44,152 bases of DNA from Lachnospiraceae bacterium (GTDB lineage Bacteria > Bacillota_A > Clostridia > Lachnospirales > Lachnospiraceae), in the NCBI GenBank assembly GCA_017620975.1, contig JAGAUD010000001.1:1-44152 (forward strand). The letters are read 5' to 3'. Below the pieces are notes generated by a model. That model saw only the letters and a list, made by a program, of their open reading frames with translations. It made no database searches and was not told where the DNA came from. The first letter of the stretch is position 1. Each line of letters begins with the position of its first letter. A program made the translations under genes and the position numbers. Below, piece after piece: positions 35,938 to 43,995 of this stretch.

Positions 35938-36273
35938 TTATCTGAAAACGATCCAAAGAACAAAACACAAAATCGCCGCCATGGAAATCAACTCCAGCAA
36001 TGCCCCGAAATTCAATACCTTATCGCTTCGTCTGATTTTACGCTTCGCTTCCTCCAACCGCTTGTCTAATTCCCGGTTCAAATCAAAAGCATCTCCATCT
36101 TCCAGCCTTGCCATACCCTCTGTAACCAGAAATTGTATGGTCAATTCCTCCTTACACTCATTGCATGACCTGATATGATCGCAAAAGTGCTTCAGAGCAA
36201 AATATTCCATCTTTCCTTCGATGAACTCCGGTATCAGCCGCTCACATTCCTTACAATCCAAATATTCCTCCAT
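35938..36273 (-). CDS. zf-HC2 (anti-sigma-like) single-pass membrane protein
   Basis: A 111-residue protein with an N-terminal zinc-finger-like motif (CKECERLIPEFIEG, then H-x3-C-x2-C in HIRSCNEC, about 30-40), a charged helical linker (about 60-85) and one C-terminal membrane helix (about 88-110). This is the layout of zinc anti-sigma factors, yet no sigma factor gene is adjacent. The start has AAAGGA six bases upstream. As first gene of the polA-coaE-MBL operon it may be a membrane-attached regulator, but its partner is unknown. Confidence 0.8.
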   Translation of the reverse strand: MEEYLDCKECERLIPEFIEGKMEYFALKHFCDHIRSCNECKEELTIQFLVTEGMARLEDGDAFDLNRELDKRLEEAKRKIRRSDKVLNFGALLELISMAAILCFVLWIVFR

Positions 36274-36386
36274 AAGCGATCCTTTCGTACTGGCGTGCGC
36301 ATTCTATAAATGCTACTCATAATCACAAGTAATATAATACATCATAATCAAGGGATTGGCTAGTAGATTTTTTATTTGATATATAC

Positions 36387-36425
36387 TATAATAGATGTTG
36401 GGGGCAAAAGGTCTTTTGTCCCCAA
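36387..36425 (+). promoter_or_regulatory. Promoter -10 and leader palindrome of the MerR fusion gene
   Basis: TATAAT (36387-36392) is followed at once by an inverted repeat of TTGGGGGCAAAAG (36398-36410) and CTTTTGTCCCCAA (36413-36425), with one mismatch and a two-base loop. Transcription would start at about 36399, making the palindrome either an operator over the start site or a hairpin at the very 5' end of the mRNA. The -35 region is weak. Confidence 0.5.
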
Positions 36426-36457
36426 CTGATGCAAGCGTTAGCTGGATGGAGGTTGGG

Positions 36458-37639
36458 ATGAAATTAGAAGGGTACTATTCATCTGGGGAGTTTGCGCGGA
36501 TGGCGCAGGTTTCGGTGAGGACGATACGGTTTTATGATAAACAGAATATTTTGAAGCCATCCTTTGTTTCGGCTGGTGGGGCAAGGTTTTATACGGACTC
36601 GGATCTGGGCAGATTGCAGCAGATTTTATTGTTGAAGTATCTGGGATTTTCTCTGGATGATATCAGGGAAATGACCATTGGGGACAATGATTATCATTTG
36701 ATGGTCAGTTCTTTGAATCTGCAGAAAAAGCTGGTGCAGGACCGTATGGAGCAGCTGCAGCTGGTTGTGGAGGCGATTGACAGCACGGTTGAGGCAATCG
36801 AGAAGGAGCATCAGCCGGATTGGAGCCGGATGCTTGATCTGATTCACCTGACAGGAATGGAGAAGAGTCTGAAGGACCAGTATCAGAATGCCAGCAATAT
36901 ATCTGCGAGGATCAGGCTTCATAGGGAGTTTTCCCAAAATACGCAGGGATGGTTTCCATGGATTTATGAACAGGCCGAAATTACAGACGGCATGAAGATT
37001 CTGGAAATCGGGTGTGGCAACGGCGCATTATGGACGGAAAATCTGGACAGACTACCATTACAGATAGCTATTACGCTTACTGATATTTCAGAAGGGATGC
37101 TCAGGGATGCCAGACGCAATATCGGTACGGATGATGGACGTTTTGATTTCCGGGTAATTGACTGTCATGAGCTTCCTTTTTCGGATAACAGCTTTGATCT
37201 GGTGATTGCCAATCATGTGCTTTTTTACTGTGAAGACATTGGTCGGGCCTGCAGAGAAATTGCCCGTGTTTTGAAGCCGGATGGATTATTTTTAAGCAGT
37301 ACTTACGGCACGCATCATATGAAAGAAATCACGGAGCTGGTACAAGCTTTTGATAACAGAATCGTGCTTGCTGCCGAAAATCTGTATGAACACTTCGGAC
37401 TGGAAAATGGTTATGATATACTGTCGCCTCATTTTACTCAGGTGATGCTTCGGCGCTATGAGGATTGTATCATGATCAATCAGGCAGAACCACTCATTGA
37501 ATATATCCTCTCCTGTCACGGTAACCAGAATCAGATCCTTCTTGACCGTTATAAGGACTTTCGGACTTTTGCAGAAGAAAAAGTACACAATAATTTCCAT
37601 ATTACAAAAGACGCAGGTGTCTTTCTTTGTAAAAAATAG
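36458..37639 (+). CDS. MerR-family regulator fused to a SAM-dependent methyltransferase
   Basis: A 393-residue fusion. Residues 1-70 are a MerR winged helix (YYSSGEFARMAQVSVRTIRF, YDKQNILKPSF), and residues 80-118 form the dimer coiled coil. Residues about 150-300 are a class I methyltransferase with the SAM motif ILEIGCGNGA (181-190), the acidic TDISEGML and the ANHVLFYCEDIGRA strand. The C-terminal part (300-393) resembles the end of other small-molecule methyltransferases. ATG 36458 has GGAGG five bases upstream; longer frames lack one. The methyltransferase may act as ligand sensor or modify the ligand. Just after its stop lies a MerR-type promoter reading into rfbA, a likely target. Confidence 0.85.
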   Translation: MKLEGYYSSGEFARMAQVSVRTIRFYDKQNILKPSFVSAGGARFYTDSDLGRLQQILLLKYLGFSLDDIREMTIGDNDYHLMVSSLNLQKKLVQDRMEQLQLVVEAIDSTVEAIEKEHQPDWSRMLDLIHLTGMEKSLKDQYQNASNISARIRLHREFSQNTQGWFPWIYEQAEITDGMKILEIGCGNGALWTENLDRLPLQIAITLTDISEGMLRDARRNIGTDDGRFDFRVIDCHELPFSDNSFDLVIANHVLFYCEDIGRACREIARVLKPDGLFLSSTYGTHHMKEITELVQAFDNRIVLAAENLYEHFGLENGYDILSPHFTQVMLRRYEDCIMINQAEPLIEYILSCHGNQNQILLDRYKDFRTFAEEKVHNNFHITKDAGVFLCKK

Positions 37640-37668
37640 CTAAACTTATATTTTTTTGAAAAAAGTAC

Positions 37669-37699
37669 TTGAAGGTGACGTTGGGTCACCTTTTATACT
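37669..37699 (+). promoter_or_regulatory. MerR-type promoter/operator in front of rfbAB
   Basis: TTGAAG (37669-37674) and TATACT (37694-37699) are separated by 19 bp instead of 17. The region holds a perfect palindrome AAGGTGAC-N5-GTCACCTT (37672-37692). Overlong spacers with a central dyad are the hallmark of promoters twisted into activity by MerR proteins. The hairpin could also end the upstream transcript, but the T-tract is short (TTTTAT). Confidence 0.6.
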
Positions 37700-37749
37700 A
37701 TATATAGTAACATTCGAAATTATTGATTTTAAATAAAGGAGACAATACA

Positions 37750-38646
37750 ATGAAAGGAATCATCTTAGCCGGCGGATCCGGTACCCGTCTGTATCCGCTT
37801 ACCATGGTAACTTCCAAACAATTGCTGCCGATTTATGACAAGCCCATGATTTATTATCCCATGTCTGTTCTGATGAACGCAGGTATCCGTGATATCCTGA
37901 TCATCTCTACTCCTCAGGATACTCCCAGATTCAAGGAGCTCTTAGGCGATGGTCATCAGTTCGGTGTGACACTGTCCTATGCTGTACAGCCCAGCCCCGA
38001 CGGACTGGCTCAGGCTTTTATCATCGGTGAGGAATTCATCGGCAACGATACTGTAGCCATGGTTCTGGGTGACAATATTTTTGCAGGCCACGGTCTGAAA
38101 AAGCGCTTAAAGACTGCCGTAGAAAATGCAGAATCCGGCAAGGGCGCTACTGTATTCGGCTACTATGTTGACGATCCTGAACGTTTTGGTATCGTTGAAT
38201 TCAATGCAGAAGGAAAAGCTATCTCTATTGAAGAAAAGCCTGCAAAGCCCAAGAGCAATTATTGTGTCACCGGTCTGTATTTCTATGATAATAAAGTTGT
38301 AGAATATGCCAAGAATTTAAAGCCCAGTGCACGTGGTGAGCTGGAAATCACTGATTTGAACCGCATCTATTTAGAGCAGGACTGCCTGAATGTAGAACTT
38401 CTGGGACAGGGCTTCACCTGGCTGGATACCGGTACCCACGAAAGTCTGGTAGACGCTACCAACTTTGTAAAGACTGTAGAAACTCATCAGCACCGTAAAA
38501 TTGCCTGTCTTGAAGAGATTGCTTATTTAAACGGCTGGATCACCAAAGAGGAAGTGCTGAAGGTATATGAGCTTTTGAAGAAGAATCAGTACGGCCAGTA
38601 CCTGAAAGATGTTCTGGACGGAAAATATCAGGACGGCTTGTATTAA
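37750..38646 (+). CDS. rfbA: Glucose-1-phosphate thymidylyltransferase
   Basis: Makes dTDP-glucose from dTTP and glucose-1-phosphate, the first step to dTDP-rhamnose and related deoxysugars for surface polysaccharides. The 298-residue protein has the nucleotide-binding [16 protein letters not shown] at 3-18, [11 protein letters not shown] with the metal-binding Asp, [20 protein letters not shown] and the [13 protein letters not shown] motif. ATG 37750 follows AAAGGAG; the frame upstream of it has no ribosome site. It precedes rfbB by 37 bases. Confidence 0.97.
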   Translation: MKGIILAGGSGTRLYPLTMVTSKQLLPIYDKPMIYYPMSVLMNAGIRDILIISTPQDTPRFKELLGDGHQFGVTLSYAVQPSPDGLAQAFIIGEEFIGNDTVAMVLGDNIFAGHGLKKRLKTAVENAESGKGATVFGYYVDDPERFGIVEFNAEGKAISIEEKPAKPKSNYCVTGLYFYDNKVVEYAKNLKPSARGELEITDLNRIYLEQDCLNVELLGQGFTWLDTGTHESLVDATNFVKTVETHQHRKIACLEEIAYLNGWITKEEVLKVYELLKKNQYGQYLKDVLDGKYQDGLY

Positions 38647-38683
38647 TAGAAACAGATCATTATAAAACACAAGGAGAATCGAA

Positions 38684-39703
38684 ATGACTATTATTGTAAC
38701 CGGCGGTGCCGGATTTATCGGAAGCAACTTTATTTTTCATATGTTAAACAAATACCCGGAATACCGAATCGTATGTCTGGACTGCCTGACCTATGCAGGT
38801 AATCTGTCTACTCTCGCACCGATTATGGACAACCCTAATTTCCGTTTTGTAAAGGAAAGCATCACCGACAGAGAAGCTGTATACAAGCTTTTCGAGGAAG
38901 AGCATCCTGACATGGTAGTAAACTTTGCAGCTGAGAGCCATGTAGACCGTTCCATTGAGAATCCCGAAGTTTTCCTGGATACCAATATCAAGGGAACTGC
39001 AGTCCTGATGGATGCCTGCCGCAAATATGGCATCACCCGTTATCATCAGGTATCTACCGATGAAGTATACGGCGATCTGCCTCTTGACAGACCTGACCTG
39101 TTCTTCACTGAGGAGACTCCTATCCACACCAGCAGCCCTTACAGTTCTTCCAAAGCAGGCGCAGACCTTCTGGTACTTGCTTACCACAGAACCTACGGCC
39201 TGCCTGTGACCATCAGCCGCTGCTCTAACAACTACGGTCCTTATCACTTCCCTGAGAAACTGATTCCTCTGATGATCGCCAATGCTTTGAATGATAAGCC
39301 CCTGCCTGTATACGGTAAGGGTGAAAATGTGCGTGACTGGCTCTATGTAGAGGATCACTGCAAGGCTATCGACCTGATCATCCACAAGGGCCGCGTAGGT
39401 GAGGTTTACAACATCGGCGGACACAATGAGATGAAAAATATCGATATCGTAAAGATCATCTGTAAGGAACTGGGTAAGCCGGAAAGCCTGATCACTTATG
39501 TAACTGACCGTAAGGGTCATGATATGCGTTATGCTATCGACCCTACCAAGATTCATAATGAGTTGGGCTGGCTGCCTGAGACCAAGTTTGCTGATGGTAT
39601 CAAGAAGACTATCCGGTGGTACCTGGATAATAAGGAATGGTGGGAAACTATTATTTCCGGGGAATATCAGGATTATTATGAAAAGATGTATAAAAATCGT
39701 TAA
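38684..39703 (+). CDS. rfbB: dTDP-glucose 4,6-dehydratase
   Basis: Converts dTDP-glucose to dTDP-4-keto-6-deoxyglucose with bound NAD. The 339-residue short-chain dehydrogenase-type protein has the NAD motif TGGAGFIGSNF (6-16), the THR/Ser region HQVSTDEVYGDL with catalytic Asp-Glu, the YSSSKAGADL motif with catalytic Tyr and Lys, and RCSNNYGPYHFPEKL. The start follows AAGGAG. rfbC and rfbD are not beside it; the transcript ends at the terminator downstream. Confidence 0.97.
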   Translation: MTIIVTGGAGFIGSNFIFHMLNKYPEYRIVCLDCLTYAGNLSTLAPIMDNPNFRFVKESITDREAVYKLFEEEHPDMVVNFAAESHVDRSIENPEVFLDTNIKGTAVLMDACRKYGITRYHQVSTDEVYGDLPLDRPDLFFTEETPIHTSSPYSSSKAGADLLVLAYHRTYGLPVTISRCSNNYGPYHFPEKLIPLMIANALNDKPLPVYGKGENVRDWLYVEDHCKAIDLIIHKGRVGEVYNIGGHNEMKNIDIVKIICKELGKPESLITYVTDRKGHDMRYAIDPTKIHNELGWLPETKFADGIKKTIRWYLDNKEWWETIISGEYQDYYEKMYKNR

Positions 39704-39753
39704 TCTATCGTCTCACAGGCAAGCAATATTACATCAAGCTTTGTAACTGGCAG

Positions 39754-39790
39754 ATAGGGCGGCTAACCATTCAATGATTAGCCGCCCTAT
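39754..39790. terminator. Bidirectional terminator between rfbB and the GH109-like gene
   Basis: ATAGGGCGGCTAA (39754-39766) pairs with TTAGCCGCCCTAT (39778-39790). The plus strand continues CCTTTT. The genes on both sides converge on it, so it can end both transcripts. Confidence 0.8.
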
Positions 39791-39794
39791 CCTT

Positions 39795-41000
39795 TTAGTC
39801 CAAGACATTCATATGCCATCTGCCATTGGTAAAGTCCGGAATATCTACCACTGCTCCACCCTTTGCAATAGACATCTCTGAAAGCGCTGTAATTGCCATC
39901 CAGCTTGCCGCATCATATACATCTACAGGCATAGGTGTATCGTTGCGCAGTGCTTCAAAGAATTTCTTGAATTCCAGATAATCCATTCCATCATGGCTTC
40001 CCTGCACTCCATCATTCAGGTACTGCTTCCATACGGGATGGTCATATTCCTCCTGATACTCCACTGCATTATTGATACATTTCTTTCTCCAGTCAAAATC
40101 GTGGGCTCTGTCCTCTTCTCTGTCCAAAAATACCGAATCTGTCACCTCTTCATACATTCCCTTCGTGCCTCTGACGGTAAAGTTCCTGCTGTAATATCTG
40201 GGCAAAGTAGTGTCCAGTGTCAATACAATAGTCTCTCCACCTGCACATTTGATTACTGTAGTAACAATATCTCCCTGAGCAAAAGGTTTATTCTTCAGAA
40301 CTTCATCATCGCTCTTATTTTCTAAAATATACTCGTGTAAACCTGCTGCCTTGGAAGCAGTTGAAGTCAGTGTCACCATTCTGTTGCCATGATTGATTTT
40401 CAACACCTTTGCAATCGGTCCTAAGTCGTGGGTGGGATAATTTTCACAGTTTCTGGTCAGATAATTTCTAAGTCTATAATGCCTGTTTTCTTTCCCAAAA
40501 GCAATTTCATGACGCAGATCATGCATATAACCACCCTGACAATGTACGATTTCTCCAAACAGTCCCTTTTCCACCATATTCAGAACCATCATCTCTCTTC
40601 TGCCAAAGCAGCAGTTCTCCAGGAACATAAACGGTGTCTGTGTCTTCTCATAGGTTTCTACCAAATCATAACACTGATCAAGCGTATAAGCGCCGCCTAC
40701 TTCCATAGCCACTGCCTTTCCCACATTCATAGCTGCCACAGCAATTTCCACATGACTCTCCCATGCTGTCGCAATGATGATCGTATTCACATTCTCATCA
40801 GCTATGGCATCGTGATAATCTGTATAAATTGCCGGTCTGACCTGTCCGGCCTTCTCTACTGCATCTGCTGCATCCTGCGCTCTGTCCTCATAGGTATCAC
40901 AGACAGCTACTACCTTTTCACCCTGTTCAAGTACAACATGTTTAAGCAGACCTTCTCCTCTGCAGCCACATCCAATATAGGCAACTTTAATATTCTCCAT
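39795..41000 (-). CDS. Gfo/Idh/MocA oxidoreductase, GH109-like glycosidase
   Basis: A 401-residue NAD-binding protein with the Rossmann motif VAYIGCGCRG (6-15). The blocks ENCCFGRREM (128-137), GGYMHDLRHE (156-165) and YPTHDLGPIAKVL (188-200) match those of GH109 enzymes, which remove alpha-linked N-acetylgalactosamine by an NAD-assisted elimination. There is no secretion signal, so it would act on imported oligosaccharides. An ordinary sugar dehydrogenase is the alternative. The ATG at 41000 follows GAGGAG. It is divergent from an AraC regulator and close to a hexosamine-kinase-like gene. Confidence 0.82.
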   Translation of the reverse strand: MENIKVAYIGCGCRGEGLLKHVVLEQGEKVVAVCDTYEDRAQDAADAVEKAGQVRPAIYTDYHDAIADENVNTIIIATAWESHVEIAVAAMNVGKAVAMEVGGAYTLDQCYDLVETYEKTQTPFMFLENCCFGRREMMVLNMVEKGLFGEIVHCQGGYMHDLRHEIAFGKENRHYRLRNYLTRNCENYPTHDLGPIAKVLKINHGNRMVTLTSTASKAAGLHEYILENKSDDEVLKNKPFAQGDIVTTVIKCAGGETIVLTLDTTLPRYYSRNFTVRGTKGMYEEVTDSVFLDREEDRAHDFDWRKKCINNAVEYQEEYDHPVWKQYLNDGVQGSHDGMDYLEFKKFFEALRNDTPMPVDVYDAASWMAITALSEMSIAKGGAVVDIPDFTNGRWHMNVLD

Positions 41001-41135
41001 AGACTTTCTCCTCTCAAACTGTACTTTACAACTCCTAGGATTAATGTTATTATACTCAATACCAAAAGACAAATCTATAGTTTAAACGCTCGATTATATG
41101 TACTTTTAGCTCAATAAAACGGAGGGAATTATGAT

Positions 41136-41990
41136 ATGGGAGAAACAATATGGCTTGCCTATCCTGTCACAGAACAGATTCATATTACTGATATGTATTC
41201 TCTTTTTAAGATACATTACGATAACAGTTTCGAATTTCATGGAGAAGCCCACAATTTCTGGGAATGCTTTTATGTCATCGACGGTGAAGTATGTGTTTCT
41301 GCCGACGAAAGAGTCTATAACCTGATTCGCGGAGAAATTATTGTCCACAAGCCCCTCGAGTTCCACAAATTTATCGTAAATGGTCCTAAAGGTGCCACTG
41401 TGCTTATTTTTTCATTTTCCGCAGAAGGTCCGCTGACCGGTTGGATGCGCGATAAAGTATTCAGCCTTTCCAACAGCCAGATTCAGATTATCAAGTCCCT
41501 GCTTTCCTATATGCAAAGTAAAGCAGATGTCTTGGGCTATTCTGTAAAAAGCTATCACGGATGCTTAGAATCATTCGGGCAATTGCCCTACTATTCTCAA
41601 ATGATCGTCACTTACCTTTATCAACTGTTCCTTTCCCTCTCTGATGAAGGTACTATTTCCTCTGTTTCCTCTGCTCCGGATGCAGTTACTTTCAGTAAAG
41701 CTATCAGTTACTTAAACTGCAATCTCCACCGCCAGCCCTCGGTTGGGGAAATTGCCAGATTCAGCAATGTCAGCGAAGCAAGCCTGAAGCGGATTTTCGA
41801 TAAATATGCCGGCATCAGTGTCCATAAATATCTGCTGAAGCTGAAAATCAAAGTTGCAATGGAACTATTGCAGGACGGAGAAAGCGTATGCATTGTAGCT
41901 GAAAAACTTGGCTTCAACAGTCAGAGTTATTTTTCCAAAGCATTTAAGCGAGAGACCGGAATGAATCCTTCTGATTTAAAGGAATCTTGA
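41136..41990 (+). CDS. AraC-family regulator with cupin sensor domain
   Basis: A 284-residue protein with a cupin-like sugar-binding N-terminal domain (about 15-110, including HNFWECFYVIDGE and GEIIVHKPLEFHKFIV). The C-terminal AraC DNA-binding domain (about 185-282) has PSVGEIARFSNVSEASLKRIF and CIVAEKLGFNSQSYFSKAFK followed by GMNPSDLK. The ATG at 41136 is about ten bases after GGAGG. Its position between the divergent GH109-like gene and the kinase-like gene suggests it controls both in response to a sugar. Confidence 0.87.
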   Translation: MGETIWLAYPVTEQIHITDMYSLFKIHYDNSFEFHGEAHNFWECFYVIDGEVCVSADERVYNLIRGEIIVHKPLEFHKFIVNGPKGATVLIFSFSAEGPLTGWMRDKVFSLSNSQIQIIKSLLSYMQSKADVLGYSVKSYHGCLESFGQLPYYSQMIVTYLYQLFLSLSDEGTISSVSSAPDAVTFSKAISYLNCNLHRQPSVGEIARFSNVSEASLKRIFDKYAGISVHKYLLKLKIKVAMELLQDGESVCIVAEKLGFNSQSYFSKAFKRETGMNPSDLKES

Positions 41991-42084
41991 ACCAAAATTA
42001 CACATCTTAGACCGATTTGTTTATGGATTTATACTTTATTATCCGATATAGTAGATTCAGAAATCAAAGCAAAGGAGCCATATA

Positions 42085-43149
42085 ATGAACCAGATATCTC
42101 TTAATGAAGTACTGAAACAGTTTGATATTCACCTGAATGCAGAATCCTACGGAAACGGCCACATCAACGACACCTACTGTGTAGATGGCCCCCAGTATAT
42201 CCTGCAGAGAATCAACACCTCCATCTTCCGCAATCCGGATGAATTAATGAGCAATATTGAGAACGTAACCTCTTTTCTTCGTAAAAAGATTATTGCCGCC
42301 GGCGGAAATCCTGACAGAGAGACTTTAACAGTTATCCGCACCAATGATGGAGAAAATTACTATAAAATTGATGACCGAAATGTTTTCAGAGTGTATAAGT
42401 TCATCTCTCATACCAAGACCATTGAAAACGATAAAACGCTGGATGACTTATACCAGGCTGGAAAAGGCTTCGGCAATTTCCAAAAACTGTTGGATGATTT
42501 CCCTGTAGAGATGCTTTATGAGACCATCAAAGATTTCCATCACACGCCGAAACGCGTAGAAGCCTTAAAACAAGCTATCCGCGAAAACAAGGCCGGTCGT
42601 GCTGACAGTGTCAAAGAAGAAATTGCCTTTGCCCTGGAAAATGCGAGTTGGGCAGACACCGTCATAAAAGGGATCGAAAGCGGAGAGATTCCCGTTCGTG
42701 TAACCCACAATGATACCAAGATCAACAACATCCTCTTCGACCAGGTAACCGGTGAAGCAGTCTGTGTCATTGACCTGGATACCGTTATGCCGGGAAGCAT
42801 GTTATATGACTTCGGTGATGCACTGCGCATGGGCGGTTCTACTGCTGCCGAGGATGAGACCGACCTTGATAAGGTATGGTTTGATGTAGCAGCTTATGAG
42901 CATTTTGCAAAAGGGTATTTGAGCGAAATGAAAGACTATCTGACCCCTGCCGAATTGAAACTGTTGCCTTTCTCTGTAAAGCTTCTGACTTACGAATGCG
43001 GTATCAGATTCCTGACCGATTATCTGAATGGAGATACTTATTTTAAGATTCACCGTGAGCACCACAATCTGGACAGAGCAAGGAATCAGTTTAAACTGGT
43101 GGCTGATATTGCGAAGAAAGAAAAAGAACTTGCAGATATTATTAAGTAA
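42085..43149 (+). CDS. APH-fold sugar kinase, N-acetylhexosamine 1-kinase-like
   Basis: A 354-residue aminoglycoside-phosphotransferase-fold protein. The N-terminal part has NGHINDTYCVDGPQYILQRI (24-43), as in NahK-type kinases. The catalytic loop is VTHNDTKINNILFD (206-219, catalytic Asp210), and the metal-binding block is VIDLDTVMPG (228-237). NahK makes GalNAc-1-phosphate or GlcNAc-1-phosphate in the galacto-N-biose pathway. Together with the GH109-like enzyme it suggests release and phosphorylation of GalNAc. The exact sugar is not proven. AAAGGAG lies upstream of the ATG and a terminator follows. Confidence 0.85.
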   Translation: MNQISLNEVLKQFDIHLNAESYGNGHINDTYCVDGPQYILQRINTSIFRNPDELMSNIENVTSFLRKKIIAAGGNPDRETLTVIRTNDGENYYKIDDRNVFRVYKFISHTKTIENDKTLDDLYQAGKGFGNFQKLLDDFPVEMLYETIKDFHHTPKRVEALKQAIRENKAGRADSVKEEIAFALENASWADTVIKGIESGEIPVRVTHNDTKINNILFDQVTGEAVCVIDLDTVMPGSMLYDFGDALRMGGSTAAEDETDLDKVWFDVAAYEHFAKGYLSEMKDYLTPAELKLLPFSVKLLTYECGIRFLTDYLNGDTYFKIHREHHNLDRARNQFKLVADIAKKEKELADIIK

Positions 43150-43153
43150 GCTT

Positions 43154-43195
43154 AAAAAGCTAATCCACCTATTTTCGCAGGGGATTAGCTTTTTT
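43154..43195 (+). terminator. Intrinsic terminator after the kinase gene
   Basis: AAAAGCTAATCC pairs with GGATTAGCTTTT around a loop of about 15 bases, followed by more T. It lies directly after the stop codon at 43149. On the minus strand the hairpin also has an A/T-rich flank and could serve the convergent hydrolase gene. Confidence 0.85.
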
Positions 43196-43226
43196 TATAA
43201 TTTATTATGCAAAACCTAAAACTTCA

Positions 43227-43901
43227 TCAGCCAAAGAGCTTGCTGTCATTATAAATATCTATCAGTTCTGCTGCATTACTGTTTTCATTCGTAAGCAGCC
43301 AATCAAATACTTCAGGGTTACTATATGTATCGCTCCATGCATTATGCTCATTCTCAGGATAGATTGTAAGCTTAGCGTTTCCTCCGCGTTTATTAACCGC
43401 GTTAACCATTTTCTCAGATTCTTCTACGAACACAGAGGCATCCTTTTTGCCATGAAATGCCCAAGCAGGCACATTTACCAGACGTGCTGCATTCCAATAC
43501 ATACCACCACCGCATATAGGCACAATTGCAGCAAAAATTTCCGGCATACTCATTGCAATCTGCCATGTTGCATAGCCGCCCATACTGGCTCCCATAGCAT
43601 ATATCCTGGTTTTGTCTGCAAACTCTTCATTGGCTGTCTTCACAACAAGACGTTCCAGTGTCGGGAACATATCAAACCAGGTATTGGTAGAACACAGCGG
43701 TGCTACAGTGATGAATGAGAAATCTGTATATTCATCTGTTATCTTAAAATAAGGATTGTTCATCAATACATTAACATCCTTTCCTCTTCCGCCTGCTCCG
43801 TGGAAAAACATGATTACCGGATATTTTTTGCCGGGTTCATAACCATTGGGATATCTCGTTACATATTGGATGTGTTCAAACTGTGATACTTCGTATTGCA
43901 T
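43227..43901 (-). CDS. Alpha/beta-hydrolase (esterase/peptidase-like)
   Basis: A 224-residue cytoplasmic hydrolase with the oxyanion region VIMFFHGAGGRG, the nucleophile motif GASMGG (Ser in IYAMGASMGGYATW), an Asp in AFHGKKDASVFVEES and the catalytic His in YPENEHNAWSD. This is the pattern of the PHB-depolymerase/prolyl-oligopeptidase group, often acting as carbohydrate esterases. The substrate is unknown; neighbouring sugar genes make an acyl-sugar ester plausible. The start is uncertain: ATG 43901 lies about eleven bases after AAGGA, while ATGs at 43910 and 43931 have poorer context. Confidence 0.82.
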   Translation of the reverse strand: MQYEVSQFEHIQYVTRYPNGYEPGKKYPVIMFFHGAGGRGKDVNVLMNNPYFKITDEYTDFSFITVAPLCSTNTWFDMFPTLERLVVKTANEEFADKTRIYAMGASMGGYATWQIAMSMPEIFAAIVPICGGGMYWNAARLVNVPAWAFHGKKDASVFVEESEKMVNAVNKRGGNAKLTIYPENEHNAWSDTYSNPEVFDWLLTNENSNAAELIDIYNDSKLFG

Positions 43902-43966
43902 GTCAATCATATTCCTTTCGTAATCTCTCATTTTTTATGATGCCGCTCTGGCAGTATTTCTTTCTC

Positions 43967-43995
43967 ATTATAGTATAAACAATCATTAAAATCAA
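43967..43995 (-). promoter_or_regulatory. Promoter of the alpha/beta-hydrolase gene
   Basis: TTGATT (43990-43995), 17-bp spacer and TATAAT (43967-43972) on the minus strand, giving a leader of about 60 bases. The rest of 43996-44152 has no gene I can support; it holds two DnaA-box-like sequences. Confidence 0.8.

Noticed and set aside
37672..37692. Hairpin as a simple terminator of the MerR-fusion gene
   Set aside because: Possible, but the T-tract is short and the dyad fits a 19-bp promoter spacer precisely; recorded as promoter/operator instead.
38744..39556. 270-codon minus-strand open frame
   Set aside because: Lies entirely antisense to rfbB; it arises from codon bias of that gene.
40428..41117. 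229-codon plus-strand open frame
   Set aside because: Antisense to the GH109-like gene, composition typical of a shadow frame.
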